Positions 42,190 through 50,448 of a stretch of DNA of 64,000 bases are shown piece after piece; position 1 is the first letter of the stretch; each line of letters opens with the position of its first letter. The stretch is from Streptomyces abikoensis (GTDB lineage: Bacteria; Actinomycetota; Actinomycetes; Streptomycetales; Streptomycetaceae): NCBI RefSeq assembly GCF_014648775.1, contig NZ_BMRT01000002.1, positions 558,001-622,000 on the forward strand. Direction: 5' to 3'. The translations under genes were made by a program, and so were the position numbers. The notes beneath the pieces are model-generated. The model was not told where the DNA came from. It made no database searches and was given only the letters and a program-made list of their open reading frames with translations.

Positions 42190-43638
42190 TCAGCGGTGGG
42201 TGGTGATCCGGCCGAGCAGGGCGGTGGCCACGGCGAGCAGGGCCGCCGCCGCACCGGAACAGATGACGAGCTGGTCGGTGACCGGGGCCGCCGTGCCCAG
42301 CCGGAGCGCGCCGGCCTCGGCCGCGGCGGCGCCCAGGCAGAGCAGGGCCGGGGGCCAGGCGGTGCCGTAGGCCTGCAGGAGCAGGCCCGTCCAGAGCACC
42401 GCGCCGAGCGCCAGCAGGGCGGTCAGCCGGCCGGGGCCGGGTGGTGCCCCGCCGGGCCACAGCGCCCCGACGGCCAGGACGAGCGCGGTCAGGGCCGCCA
42501 GGTATCCGGCGGCGCACAGGGCGAGGACGCGCGCGGCGCGCCACAGCAGCCCGGTGGTGGTCGTGGCGGCGGCGAGCGCCGCCAGGGAGCGGCCCCGGCA
42601 GCGGTAGAGCAGCCATTCGGCGGGGCCCATGCTGAGGGTGAGGGCGATGACGGCCGGTCCGCTCGTGCCGCCGCCCCGGTGGGCGAGGGCGTCGCCGAGG
42701 GCGGCGAAGGTCGTCAGCAGCCCGCAGCCCAGGCCGAAGAGGCCGTAGGGCAGGGACGCGGCGGGCGGGGGCACCGGCCCGGAGGGCGGTTTCTCGCCGC
42801 GCCGGGCGCGCAGCGTCTCGTACCCGGCGGCGAAGAGCGCGCCGCCGACCGTGGCCACCAGCAGTCCGGTGCCCAGCAGGGCCGGGGGCCGGGCGGCGAC
42901 GAGCACCGCTCCCCCGGTGGCGGTGGGCAGCAGGGCGAGCAGCAGGAGCCGTTCGCGGCCGAGGACGAGCAGGGCGGTGGCGGCGGCCAGGTAGAGGGCC
43001 TGGCCGGCCGCGAAGACGAGCACGCCGGCCGGGGCGCGCAGGGCGAGCGCGGCGGCGGTGGCGAGCAGGGCGCCCAGGGGGGCGCCCACGCTCAAGGAGC
43101 GGCCCGCCGCGGCCCGGCCGCCGGCGGCGAGCCGGAGGTAGGCGCGGTGGGCCAGGCCCTGGTTCCAGGCCCAGGCGGTGAGGGCGGAGGCCACCAGCGC
43201 CCAGGTGCCGGCGGGCATCCCGAAGCGGTCCCGGGCGCCGGCGAGCAGGGGTGAGCCCAGCGCGTAGCCGAAGCCGGGCAGAGTGAAGACCACCGAGCGC
43301 AGCAGGGACGCTCCCGGTCCGACCTTCCAGGGGTCGGGGCGCGGGGCGGGTTCGGGGTGGCCGCGCGGCACCCGGGCGAAGAGCTCGGCGGCGAGCTCGA
43401 AGGCGTCGGCGCGGCCGTAGCGTTCGGCGATCTGTTCGCCGGTGAGGCCGTCGGCCTCCAGGACGGCGGCGATCTCGTCGGGGTGGACGGCGGCCGCGCA
43501 GACGTCGGCCAGTTCCTCGGCGAGTTCGTCGAGGGGGTCGGCGGCCCACCGGGGCCGGGAGCGCGTCCCGGTGGGCGCGGCGGCGAGCTCGTGGGAGGGC
43601 TCGGGCTCGCCGGGGACGAGGCGCAGGAGTCCGCTCAT
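42190..43638 (-). CDS. Polytopic membrane protein, PelG-like role by context
   Basis: This 482-aa protein has a soluble N-terminal segment (about 1-125), with acidic helices LDELAEELADVCAAAVHP and GLTGEQIAERYGRADAFELA, then about ten to twelve hydrophobic helices. There is no ATPase, GT or known exporter motif. Size and topology are comparable to PelG (12-TM, about 450 aa), which works with the GT PelF in Pel synthesis, and its start overlaps the stop of the PelF-like gene. I infer a partner for polymer synthesis or export; sequence identity with PelG is not evident by eye. Confidence 0.65.
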   Translation of the reverse strand: MSGLLRLVPGEPEPSHELAAAPTGTRSRPRWAADPLDELAEELADVCAAAVHPDEIAAVLEADGLTGEQIAERYGRADAFELAAELFARVPRGHPEPAPRPDPWKVGPGASLLRSVVFTLPGFGYALGSPLLAGARDRFGMPAGTWALVASALTAWAWNQGLAHRAYLRLAAGGRAAAGRSLSVGAPLGALLATAAALALRAPAGVLVFAAGQALYLAAATALLVLGRERLLLLALLPTATGGAVLVAARPPALLGTGLLVATVGGALFAAGYETLRARRGEKPPSGPVPPPAASLPYGLFGLGCGLLTTFAALGDALAHRGGGTSGPAVIALTLSMGPAEWLLYRCRGRSLAALAAATTTTGLLWRAARVLALCAAGYLAALTALVLAVGALWPGGAPPGPGRLTALLALGAVLWTGLLLQAYGTAWPPALLCLGAAAAEAGALRLGTAAPVTDQLVICSGAAAALLAVATALLGRITTHR

Positions 43639-45152
43639 CCCGCACCGCCGGCGGCCAGGGCCATGACGGGTGCGGGCCGGTCGGCGGTGACGTCCACGGG
43701 GACGGGGCGCCGCAGGCCGGAGAGGTCGTGGTAGATGTCGCGGAATCCGTCGATGGTCTGCCGGAGGGTGAACTGCTCGATGACGCGCAGCCGTGCCGAC
43801 TCCCCCATCTTGGCCCGCAGTTCGGGTTCGCGGAGCAGCCGCAGCGCGGCCCGGGCCATGGCCTCGGGGTCGCGCGGCGGGACGACCAGCCCGCTGTCGC
43901 CGACCGCCTCGCGGACGCCGCCGACGTCGGTGGAGACGGTGGCGCGCCCGCAGGACATGGCCTCGATGAGGGTGAAGGGGAAGCCTTCGCTGATGCTGGA
44001 GAGCATCACGACGTTCCCCGCTGCGTAGGCGTCGCGGATGTCGTCGACGCGTCCTTCGAAGGTGACGGCGTCGGCCACGCCGAGTTCGGCGGCGAGGCCC
44101 TCGCAGGCGGTGCGGTAGCCCTCGCCGCCGCGCGGGGTGCCGCCGAAGAGGCGCAGCCGCGCGTCGGGTATCTCCTTCCGTACGAGCGCGAAGGCGCGGA
44201 TGAGGGTTTCCAGGCCCTTGATGGGGTCGACCCGGCCGGCCCAGCTGAGGGTGGGCGACTCCGGCTCGGGCCCGGCGGGCGGGAAGGCGGCGGGGTCGAC
44301 GCCGTTGTAGACGGTGCGGATGCGCTCGGGCGGGGTGCCGCCGTGCTCCTCCCAGCGGCGGTTGTAGCGGTTGCCGGGGGTGACGAGCGCGGCGTTGCGG
44401 TAGCCCTCCTCGGCGAGCAGCCGGAACAGGCCGAGCATCACGGCCTTGACGGGCCAGCGGTACGGCTCGGCGCGGAAGCTGAGGTAGCGCTCGCGGAGGT
44501 AGATGCCGTGCTCGGTGAGGAGGAAGGGGGTGCCGTGGCGGTGGTGGGCGATGAGCCCGGGGAGGGTGGCCAGGCCCCCGCTGACCGCGTGGGTGATCCC
44601 CTCGGCGGGGGCCGGTGCGGCGAGCGGGCGCAGGGCGTGCTCCAGCAGGTCGGTGGCGGCCAGCGCGTCGTGGAGCGTGGGGCGAGCGGCGGCCGTGGCG
44701 AGGTGCGGCCGGTTCCACAGCCGGGCCAGCAGCCGGGCCGCCGCCTCGCCGCGCAGGGCGGCGAAGAGGGTGCCGTCGGCGGCGTGGTCGGCCAGCCGGT
44801 AGAAGGCGGGCGCGAAGAGCGCTTCGCGGGCGGGGTCGAGGAGGGACAGCAGGAACTGTTCGTAGGTGGCGAGGAATCGGCGGAGGTGGCCGCCGCGCGG
44901 GGCGCGGCCGGCCGGTGGCGGTCCCCACAGGGGGAAGGTGTCGACGGCCTTGACGTGGCCGGGCAGTTCCCAGGCGAGTGCCTCGCGGCCGGTGCCGGTG
45001 ACGGCGATGACGTGGAAGTCGACGTCGGGCATGCCCTGGACGAGCTGGTCGCACCAGACGCTGACCCCGCCGTGACTGTGGGGGTAGGTGCCCTCGGTGA
45101 GCAGGGTCACCGAGGGTGTGGCGGACGCCGGTTCGGCTGACGGTCCGTGCAT
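43635..45152 (-). CDS. PelF-like GT4 glycosyltransferase
   Basis: This 505-aa cytosolic glycosyltransferase has the PelF/DUF3492 N-terminal region: TLLTEGTYPHSHGGVSVWCDQLVQGMP (quoted as LLTEGTYPHSHGGVSVWC), DFHVIAVTG and FLLTEHGIYLRER. The GT4 donor domain follows, with WAGRVDPIKGLETLIRAF, GRVDDIRDAYAAGNVV and the E-x7-E motif SEGFPFTLIEAMSCGR. PelF uses UDP-GalNAc/UDP-GlcNAc to build the alpha-1,4-linked Pel chain in Pseudomonas; by analogy this enzyme builds the polymer here. The ATG is 63 bp from the deacetylase stop with GGAG at a long distance, so the start could lie further in. Confidence 0.88.
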   Translation of the reverse strand: MHGPSAEPASATPSVTLLTEGTYPHSHGGVSVWCDQLVQGMPDVDFHVIAVTGTGREALAWELPGHVKAVDTFPLWGPPPAGRAPRGGHLRRFLATYEQFLLSLLDPAREALFAPAFYRLADHAADGTLFAALRGEAAARLLARLWNRPHLATAAARPTLHDALAATDLLEHALRPLAAPAPAEGITHAVSGGLATLPGLIAHHRHGTPFLLTEHGIYLRERYLSFRAEPYRWPVKAVMLGLFRLLAEEGYRNAALVTPGNRYNRRWEEHGGTPPERIRTVYNGVDPAAFPPAGPEPESPTLSWAGRVDPIKGLETLIRAFALVRKEIPDARLRLFGGTPRGGEGYRTACEGLAAELGVADAVTFEGRVDDIRDAYAAGNVVMLSSISEGFPFTLIEAMSCGRATVSTDVGGVREAVGDSGLVVPPRDPEAMARAALRLLREPELRAKMGESARLRVIEQFTLRQTIDGFRDIYHDLSGLRRPVPVDVTADRPAPVMALAAGGAG

Positions 45153-45215
45153 GAAAGTCGGTTCTCTCCAGGAGACGGTGGGGCGGGGTGGTGCAGCACG
45201 GAGGTACGAGCCGGT

Positions 45216-47384
45216 TCAGCGCCGTTCGGTGTGCCCGGCCCCGAAGGGGACGCGGTGGCCGACGCCCGGGGGCACCGGGAGGGCGGCGGCGGGGGCCTGG
45301 ATCCGGGTGGCCCTGCCGTCCGCGACGCGGGCGACGGGGGTGCCGGCGGGCAGGGTGAGGGTGAGCTGGGTCTGGTCGGCGGCGGGCGTGCTCCAGCCGG
45401 AGCGGGCGCCGGCGTACGCGGACCCGAAGGCGGTGCCGCCCTGGGCGGTGGTGCCGGCCGGGACGGTCGCGGTGGTGTGGAGCCCGGCGGGCGTGGTGAC
45501 GGTGACGGTGTTGCCGACGCGGTAGCCGGTGACCTTGCCCGCGGCCACGGCGGCGCTCCAGGCGGCGCGGCGGCTCAGCTCGTCGCCGATGTCGCGCTGG
45601 CGGAGGTTCACGAGCGGGGTGTTGTCGGCATAGAGGCCGGCGTAGTCGGCGAGGACCTTCTCCAGGACCGTGTAGCCGATCCGCTCCTCGGAGAGGTTCG
45701 ACTGGTGCATGAAGTGCGGGCGCGGGTCGTTGGCGAGGACGTGGCCGAGGGCGATCCGGGCCTCGAGCGGGGCGATGTAGCTCTGGAAGCCGGTCCTGAC
45801 GTCCAGGGGCTTGGACAGGCAGGTGGTGGTCTCGGGGAACTTCTCGCAGGTGCCGCTGCCGCCGTCGGCCTTCTTGGTGTAGAGCCAGTTGTACTCGTCG
45901 GTCTGCTCGGTGGCCTTGCCCACGTTGTAGTACACGTTCATGGGGTAGCGGGGCACGGTCAGGGCGGTGCCGACCGGGCGCTGCTCACGCTCGCGGGAGG
46001 TGTCGCTGGCGATCCACTTGACGCCCGTCCGGTCCAGGACGGGGGCGAGTTCGGGGTTGTCCTGGGGCTGCTGCGGCGTGGTCTTGAGGCCCGAGTGCTC
46101 GCCGGTGACCAGCTCGTCCTTGTCGATGCTCAGGCCCTGGCGGGCGGCCCAGCGGAGGTTCTCGTCGACCTGGTAGCCGATGGTCTGCCGGCTGACCCAG
46201 CGCGTCTTGCCGGTGGCGTCGGTGGCGCACTTCCAGGGCACGGAGGTGGTGTCCTGCTCGCAGCCGAGGAAGGCGTGGGTGTAGGTGTGGTTGATCCAGC
46301 GGAAGGACTTCTGGTCGGCGACGAACTGCTGGAGCAGCGGGTCGGGCGCGCCGCCGTGCGAGGCGCGGTACTCCTCGCTGCCGACGCCGTTGTAGGCGAA
46401 GTCGATGGGCAGGTTGTGGGCGGCGGACCACTGCTTGGCGTACTGCGCGTCGGCGGCGGTCATGCGCAGCGAGGGGGCGCTGGGGTCGGGGTTGCCGGGG
46501 CAGTCGACGTCGCCGGGGGTGCACTTGAGCTTGGTGTCCCAGCGGTCGTCGGCGGCGAAGACGTCGTCGACGTGGACGCCGAAGTAGTTGCGGGCGGCGC
46601 CCAGGTGGACACCCCGGGTCAGCCACTCGACGATGCCCCGGGAGACCAGGCGGAACTGCGTCTGGTAGCGGTTGGCGACGAAGGTGACGACGAGTTCGCT
46701 GCGGCCTTCGTGGTCGTACTGGCCGATCAGCGAGCCGCGTCCGGAGCCGCCGGGGACGGGCGCGTCGACGAGGCTGGTGTAGCTCGCGCCCTTCTCCTGC
46801 TGCGCCAGCGGTACGGCGATGTAGCCGTAACTCTCCTTGACGGCTGGGTCGTTGTCCTCGAAGGGAACGTTTTTCTTGAGGTAGCCGAAGGGCCCGGCGG
46901 CGCCCGCCGTGGTCACCTGGGCGGTCTGCCCGTCGAGGGGGCCGGCGTAGCCGCCCGTGTCGGGGGTGTTCAGGCCGACGGCCGGGCGGGCGTAGGTGTA
47001 GGCGTCGACCTGCCGGATGCCGAATCGTTTCTCGTAACCGGCGAGGGCCGTCATCTCGGCGGAGTTGGCGCCGAAGGGGTTGTCGTTGGGCAGCACCACG
47101 CCCTGGAACTTGGCTCTCGGTCTGCCGTCCAGGGTGTCGCTGAGGAACGCCTCGTCGACGCGGGGGCGGGCCGCGTCGGCGAGGTCGAGTCTGGTGTACG
47201 GGGTGCCGGCCGCGTCGAGCTCGGCGCGGATGGCCTCGACGGCGGGGCCGCCGTCGTCCACCAGCAGTAAGCGAAGGTCGATGCGCGGCGGCAGGTCCGC
47301 CGCGCTCGCGCTGCCCGCGGGCAGTGCCATCGTCAGCATCGCGGCGGCGGCCCAGGCCGCGACCGCGCGCGTCGTACGCCCCAT
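45216..47384 (-). CDS. Agd3/CE18-like secreted polysaccharide deacetylase
   Basis: This 722-aa secreted protein has a Sec signal (cleavage near ASAADLP). The N-terminal Rossmann-like/beta domain spans about 30-255. A NodB-like deacetylase domain follows with catalytic FGVHVDDVF (D273/D274) and metal motif NHTYTH (H366, H370). A C-terminal beta-sandwich domain ends the protein. The order fits Aspergillus Agd3 (CE18), which deacetylates N-acetylgalactosamine in galactosaminogalactan. It is the first gene of the operon, 63 bp before the GT4 gene. Leu39 is a TTA codon (47268-47270), so the operon's lead protein depends on bldA. GGGGGAG ribosome site. Confidence 0.85.
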   Translation of the reverse strand: MGRTTRAVAAWAAAAMLTMALPAGSASAADLPPRIDLRLLLVDDGGPAVEAIRAELDAAGTPYTRLDLADAARPRVDEAFLSDTLDGRPRAKFQGVVLPNDNPFGANSAEMTALAGYEKRFGIRQVDAYTYARPAVGLNTPDTGGYAGPLDGQTAQVTTAGAAGPFGYLKKNVPFEDNDPAVKESYGYIAVPLAQQEKGASYTSLVDAPVPGGSGRGSLIGQYDHEGRSELVVTFVANRYQTQFRLVSRGIVEWLTRGVHLGAARNYFGVHVDDVFAADDRWDTKLKCTPGDVDCPGNPDPSAPSLRMTAADAQYAKQWSAAHNLPIDFAYNGVGSEEYRASHGGAPDPLLQQFVADQKSFRWINHTYTHAFLGCEQDTTSVPWKCATDATGKTRWVSRQTIGYQVDENLRWAARQGLSIDKDELVTGEHSGLKTTPQQPQDNPELAPVLDRTGVKWIASDTSREREQRPVGTALTVPRYPMNVYYNVGKATEQTDEYNWLYTKKADGGSGTCEKFPETTTCLSKPLDVRTGFQSYIAPLEARIALGHVLANDPRPHFMHQSNLSEERIGYTVLEKVLADYAGLYADNTPLVNLRQRDIGDELSRRAAWSAAVAAGKVTGYRVGNTVTVTTPAGLHTTATVPAGTTAQGGTAFGSAYAGARSGWSTPAADQTQLTLTLPAGTPVARVADGRATRIQAPAAALPVPPGVGHRVPFGAGHTERR

Positions 47385-47400
47385 GTGTGTCTCCCCCCGG

Positions 47401-47469
47401 ACGGAGGTGCGCGCGGGGTGCGCGGGCCTCCGTACCTGATACGTGCACGGCGTCCCTGACGAACGCCGT
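47401..47469 (-). promoter_or_regulatory. Two hairpins in the deacetylase leader
   Basis: Hairpin 1: ACGGAGG (47401-47407) / CCTCCGT (47427-47433), 17-85 nt ahead of the start codon. Hairpin 2: ACGGCGT (47447-47453) / ACGCCGT (47463-47469), 9-nt loop. Next to it TCACACTTCGAGTGA is a near-palindrome. They could form an attenuating leader or a regulator site for the polysaccharide operon. Confidence 0.45.
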
Positions 47470-47990
47470 CACACTTCGAGTGATCGCGAGCGGCCCCCTG
47501 GCGGCCGGATCCCCACTCCGGCCGCGAACGCTCCTCCCCTGCCAGGGAACGGACGCCGATGTCCGGTTCCCAGCCGCGCGCCCAGGAGCCCGGGGCGCGC
47601 GACGACGACGCGGGCTCCGGGCACGGGGGTGCCACGGCTCCGAGAGGCATCGCTGCCTCTCGACCGCTCAGCCATATAGTGCGTCATGCCCGAAGCCCGC
47701 GCGGGGCGCACCGGGGACTCGCCCGGCGGGCCCCGGAGGGGTGTTGGCCGAAAGCCGCCGCAGCGTCCGGCACCCCGTCGCACCGGCCCGTGAGGGGCGG
47801 TCCGGGGCCATTCCCGAGGTGACCTGTGTCAACTTCCGTATACAACGTCACCGGACGTGTGTTCAGGGGCCGGAGGCACATCCGGCTCGGATGGTTCCGG
47901 GCGTCACGAGATCGGCCTGATGACGGCTGTCCGGAATGACCGTTCCACCCGCTATTCAAGCGCCGTGACCGTCAACTTCCCTGCAAAGAA

Positions 47991-48007
47991 CGGACGGTAA
48001 CCGTCCG
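47991..48007. promoter_or_regulatory. Perfect 17-bp palindrome
   Basis: CGGACGGT-A-ACCGTCCG is a perfect 8-1-8 inverted repeat about 147 bp upstream of the receptor-like gene. It has the size and symmetry of a TetR- or GntR-type operator. Confidence 0.5.
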
Positions 48008-48153
48008 GACCCGATCGTTCGGCCACGCGGGACGGTACGGAATCACTCTTCCGGGTCCGGGGTGTCGCGTGTCAACCATGTTGCGGACGGGGGACGTTGA
48101 TCCTTGAAGGACCGTCGGGGAGCGGGAGCGGCAGCGGAACGGGGGGCGGCCTG

Positions 48154-49338
48154 ATGGGTCGTGGGCGGGCGGGGGAGCTGTGCATGGGGGCGGTCGTGTC
48201 GCGGACGGGGCGGCTCGCGCGGCTGGGCGACCCCCTGGGGTACGCGCTCGGCAGACTGGCGCCCCGGCTGGCGGGCGGGGTGCGCGGCCGGCCGGTCCGG
48301 CTCGCCTGGCGCGACAGCCGCTCCGGCCCCGACGGGGCGCGCCGCGCGGTCGCGGAACTCGTGCGCGACGAGGGCGCCTCGGTGGTGGTGGCGATGGGCG
48401 GCACACGGGTGCTGCCGGCCGTGGCCGACGCCTGCGAGGTGCTGGGCATCCCCTGTCTGTCGACGGGCTTCCCCTGGCAGGCGTACGCCCTCGGCCGGGG
48501 CGCGGAACCGGGGCGCGCGTTCCGCTGGACGTTCCACTTCGGGTGGGGGCTGGACGACATCGCCGCGGTCTTCGCGGAGATGTGGGAGCGCGTGGGGCCG
48601 CGCCGCACGGTGGGCTGCCTGTGGAACGACGGGCCCCAGGGACGGGCGCTGCGCCATCCCCGGCACGGCTTCGCGCCCGTGGCGGCCGCGCGCGGCCACA
48701 CCCTCGTCGACCCGGGCGGCTACCGGGAGCCGGCCACCGGATTCGCGGGCATCGTCCGGCGGTTCAAGGAGGCCGGGACGGATGTCGTCACCGGCGCGGC
48801 CACCGTCGCGGACCTGGCCCTCTTCCACCGGCAGGCCCGCGAGGCGGGGCTGCGCACCCGCCTGATCACCTGCTCCCGCTGGCTGGCCCACCCCCGCTTC
48901 ACGGCGGCCCCGGACGGGCTGACGAACGCCCGGATCGCCACGCTCGTCTACTGGACGCCCCGGCACCCCTACCGCTCCTCGCTGGACGACACCACGGCGG
49001 CCCGGCTCGCCCACGACTACCGGGCCACCACCGGCCGGCCCTGGCTCCAGCCCCTGGGCCCCGCCCACGCCCTGCTGGAGGTCGCCGTCCACGCCCTGAC
49101 CACCGCCCCCGACCCCACCGACCGCCACGCGGTCGCGGCCGCCCTCGGCGCGACGCGGCTGGCCACGGTCGCGGGCCTCCTCGACTTCACCGCGGGCCCC
49201 GTGCGCAACGTCGCCCTGCTCCCCCTGATCGGCGGCCAGTGGCGCCCGGGCCGGGACGGAACCCGCGAACTGGCCCTGGTCACCAACGCCCGCCTGCCCC
49301 ACATCAGACGGGACGCGGACCTCACGGTCGGGCTCTGA
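48154..49338 (+). CDS. Periplasmic-binding-fold receptor-like protein without signal peptide
   Basis: This 394-aa protein has the fold of branched-chain-amino-acid-type solute-binding proteins: RPVRLAWRDSRSGPDGARRAVAELV, VVVAMGGTRVLPAVADACEVLGIP (both quoted in part) and FKEAGTDVVTGAATVADLALF. No signal peptide, Tat motif or lipobox is present, so it is probably cytosolic and not an ABC import subunit. Solute-binding folds without a leader are used as ligand sensors or amidase regulators (AmiC-like); I propose such a role without proof. GGGGGG lies upstream of ATG 48154. A GTG/ATG further up (48097) is also open. Confidence 0.65.
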   Translation: MGRGRAGELCMGAVVSRTGRLARLGDPLGYALGRLAPRLAGGVRGRPVRLAWRDSRSGPDGARRAVAELVRDEGASVVVAMGGTRVLPAVADACEVLGIPCLSTGFPWQAYALGRGAEPGRAFRWTFHFGWGLDDIAAVFAEMWERVGPRRTVGCLWNDGPQGRALRHPRHGFAPVAAARGHTLVDPGGYREPATGFAGIVRRFKEAGTDVVTGAATVADLALFHRQAREAGLRTRLITCSRWLAHPRFTAAPDGLTNARIATLVYWTPRHPYRSSLDDTTAARLAHDYRATTGRPWLQPLGPAHALLEVAVHALTTAPDPTDRHAVAAALGATRLATVAGLLDFTAGPVRNVALLPLIGGQWRPGRDGTRELALVTNARLPHIRRDADLTVGL

Positions 49339-49448
49339 GCCCGACGGCTGGTGCCGCCGGGGCCCTTGACACCCCAGGGGCTGTCATGGACATTCCCATC
49401 GCCGGAGTCCGCAGGCGCATCCCACCCCCCGTCCCTGCTGGAGTTCAT

Positions 49449-50390
49449 GTGAACAGACACCGGACCCCCCTCGTCGCGGCCCTGCTCACCGTCCTGGCCG
49501 CCCTCGGCGCCACCGCACCCGCCACCGGTGCGACCGGTGCCACCGCGCCCGACCCCGACGCCCCGCACCGGGGCGTGGTCACCGGCGCCCGTACGCCCGA
49601 CCGCGCCCCCGGCGGTTCCGCCGGCCGCGACCGCGCCGTCCGCGCGTTCGAGAACGGCCGCCGGGCCAGGGCCGGCACGTGGGCGCACCACCCGCCGACC
49701 GCCACCGGCCGGCCCGCGGCCGACGTCACCCACAACTGGTGGGGGATCTTCCCCCGGCCCGGCTCGCACGACGGCATCACGGCCACCCACACCGTCGACC
49801 CCTCCTACAAGGTGTCCAGCGCCGACGACTTCACCTACGCGCCCACCACCAAGGCCCAGAACTCCTGCATGGAGATCGTCACGGCGTACTGGAACAGCGG
49901 TGACGAGATCTGGGCCTGGGACTGGTGCGGCAAGGGCGGGCCGGCGAAGGTGCTGACCGTCGACGCGGACTTCCTCGCGACGTACACCACCGGCACCGGC
50001 GGCGGCCGGAGCTACAGCGTGCAGCTGGTACGGGACGCGGCGAGCGGCAACCGCTGGTCCTCGTACCTCTACAACGTGCGGACGCGCAGCTGGAACCTGC
50101 TCTACCAGCAGTCCGGCACTGATCAGAGCGGCCTGGCCCACGGCTGGGACATGTTCGAGATCTACGCGAGCGTCGACCCCGCCACCGGCGTGGGCCACTA
50201 CTGCACCGAGGCGCGGAACACCGTCTTCGACAGCAGCGCCATTCAGTTGCGCGCGAACGGGGCGTGGAAGCCCGCGAGCCCGGCGGACGCTCCGTGGACG
50301 GAGGACCGGCCCGACGGCAGCGCGTTCCTCTGCCCGCCGCTGCGGTTCGTCGAGGCCGGGGCCAACGACCACTGGACCGTGCGGCGGTGA
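49449..50390 (+). CDS. Secreted protein of unknown function
   Basis: This 313-aa secreted protein has a signal peptide with a hydrophobic core (LVAALLTVLAALGATAPATG) and a disordered Pro/Ala/Arg-rich pro-region to about 95. The rest looks like a compact, Trp-rich domain (HNWWGIFPRPG, CMEIVTAYWNSGDEIWAWDWCG, YSVQLVRDA, GHYCTEARN, quoted in parts) with two Cys pairs. I do not recognise the family; a beta-sandwich or carbohydrate-binding fold is likely from the Trp/Tyr content. The GTG at 49449 has GGAG upstream; an ATG at 49387 would add 21 residues before the signal peptide. Confidence 0.65.
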   Translation: MNRHRTPLVAALLTVLAALGATAPATGATGATAPDPDAPHRGVVTGARTPDRAPGGSAGRDRAVRAFENGRRARAGTWAHHPPTATGRPAADVTHNWWGIFPRPGSHDGITATHTVDPSYKVSSADDFTYAPTTKAQNSCMEIVTAYWNSGDEIWAWDWCGKGGPAKVLTVDADFLATYTTGTGGGRSYSVQLVRDAASGNRWSSYLYNVRTRSWNLLYQQSGTDQSGLAHGWDMFEIYASVDPATGVGHYCTEARNTVFDSSAIQLRANGAWKPASPADAPWTEDRPDGSAFLCPPLRFVEAGANDHWTVRR

Positions 50391-50418
50391 CGAGCGCCGG
50401 ACGAGCGACCGGGCCACG

Positions 50419-50448
50419 GCGGCCCGGGCCACGGCCGGCCCGGGCCGC
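50419..50448. terminator. Perfect 12-bp bidirectional terminator
   Basis: GCGGCCCGGGCC (50419-50430) and its exact complement at 50437-50448 enclose a 6-nt loop. The hairpin ends one base before the convergent oxidoreductase stop. Confidence 0.7.

Larger units (their letters stand above)
47385..48153. other. Long divergent intergenic region (769 bp)
   Basis: This non-coding stretch lies between the leftward polysaccharide operon and the rightward receptor-like gene. It includes the two leader hairpins (47401-47469), a few TAT-rich patches (CATATAGTG near 47672, CGTATACAACG near 47837) and the palindrome at 47991-48007. I found no convincing small gene, RNA or riboswitch in it. Confidence 0.5.
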
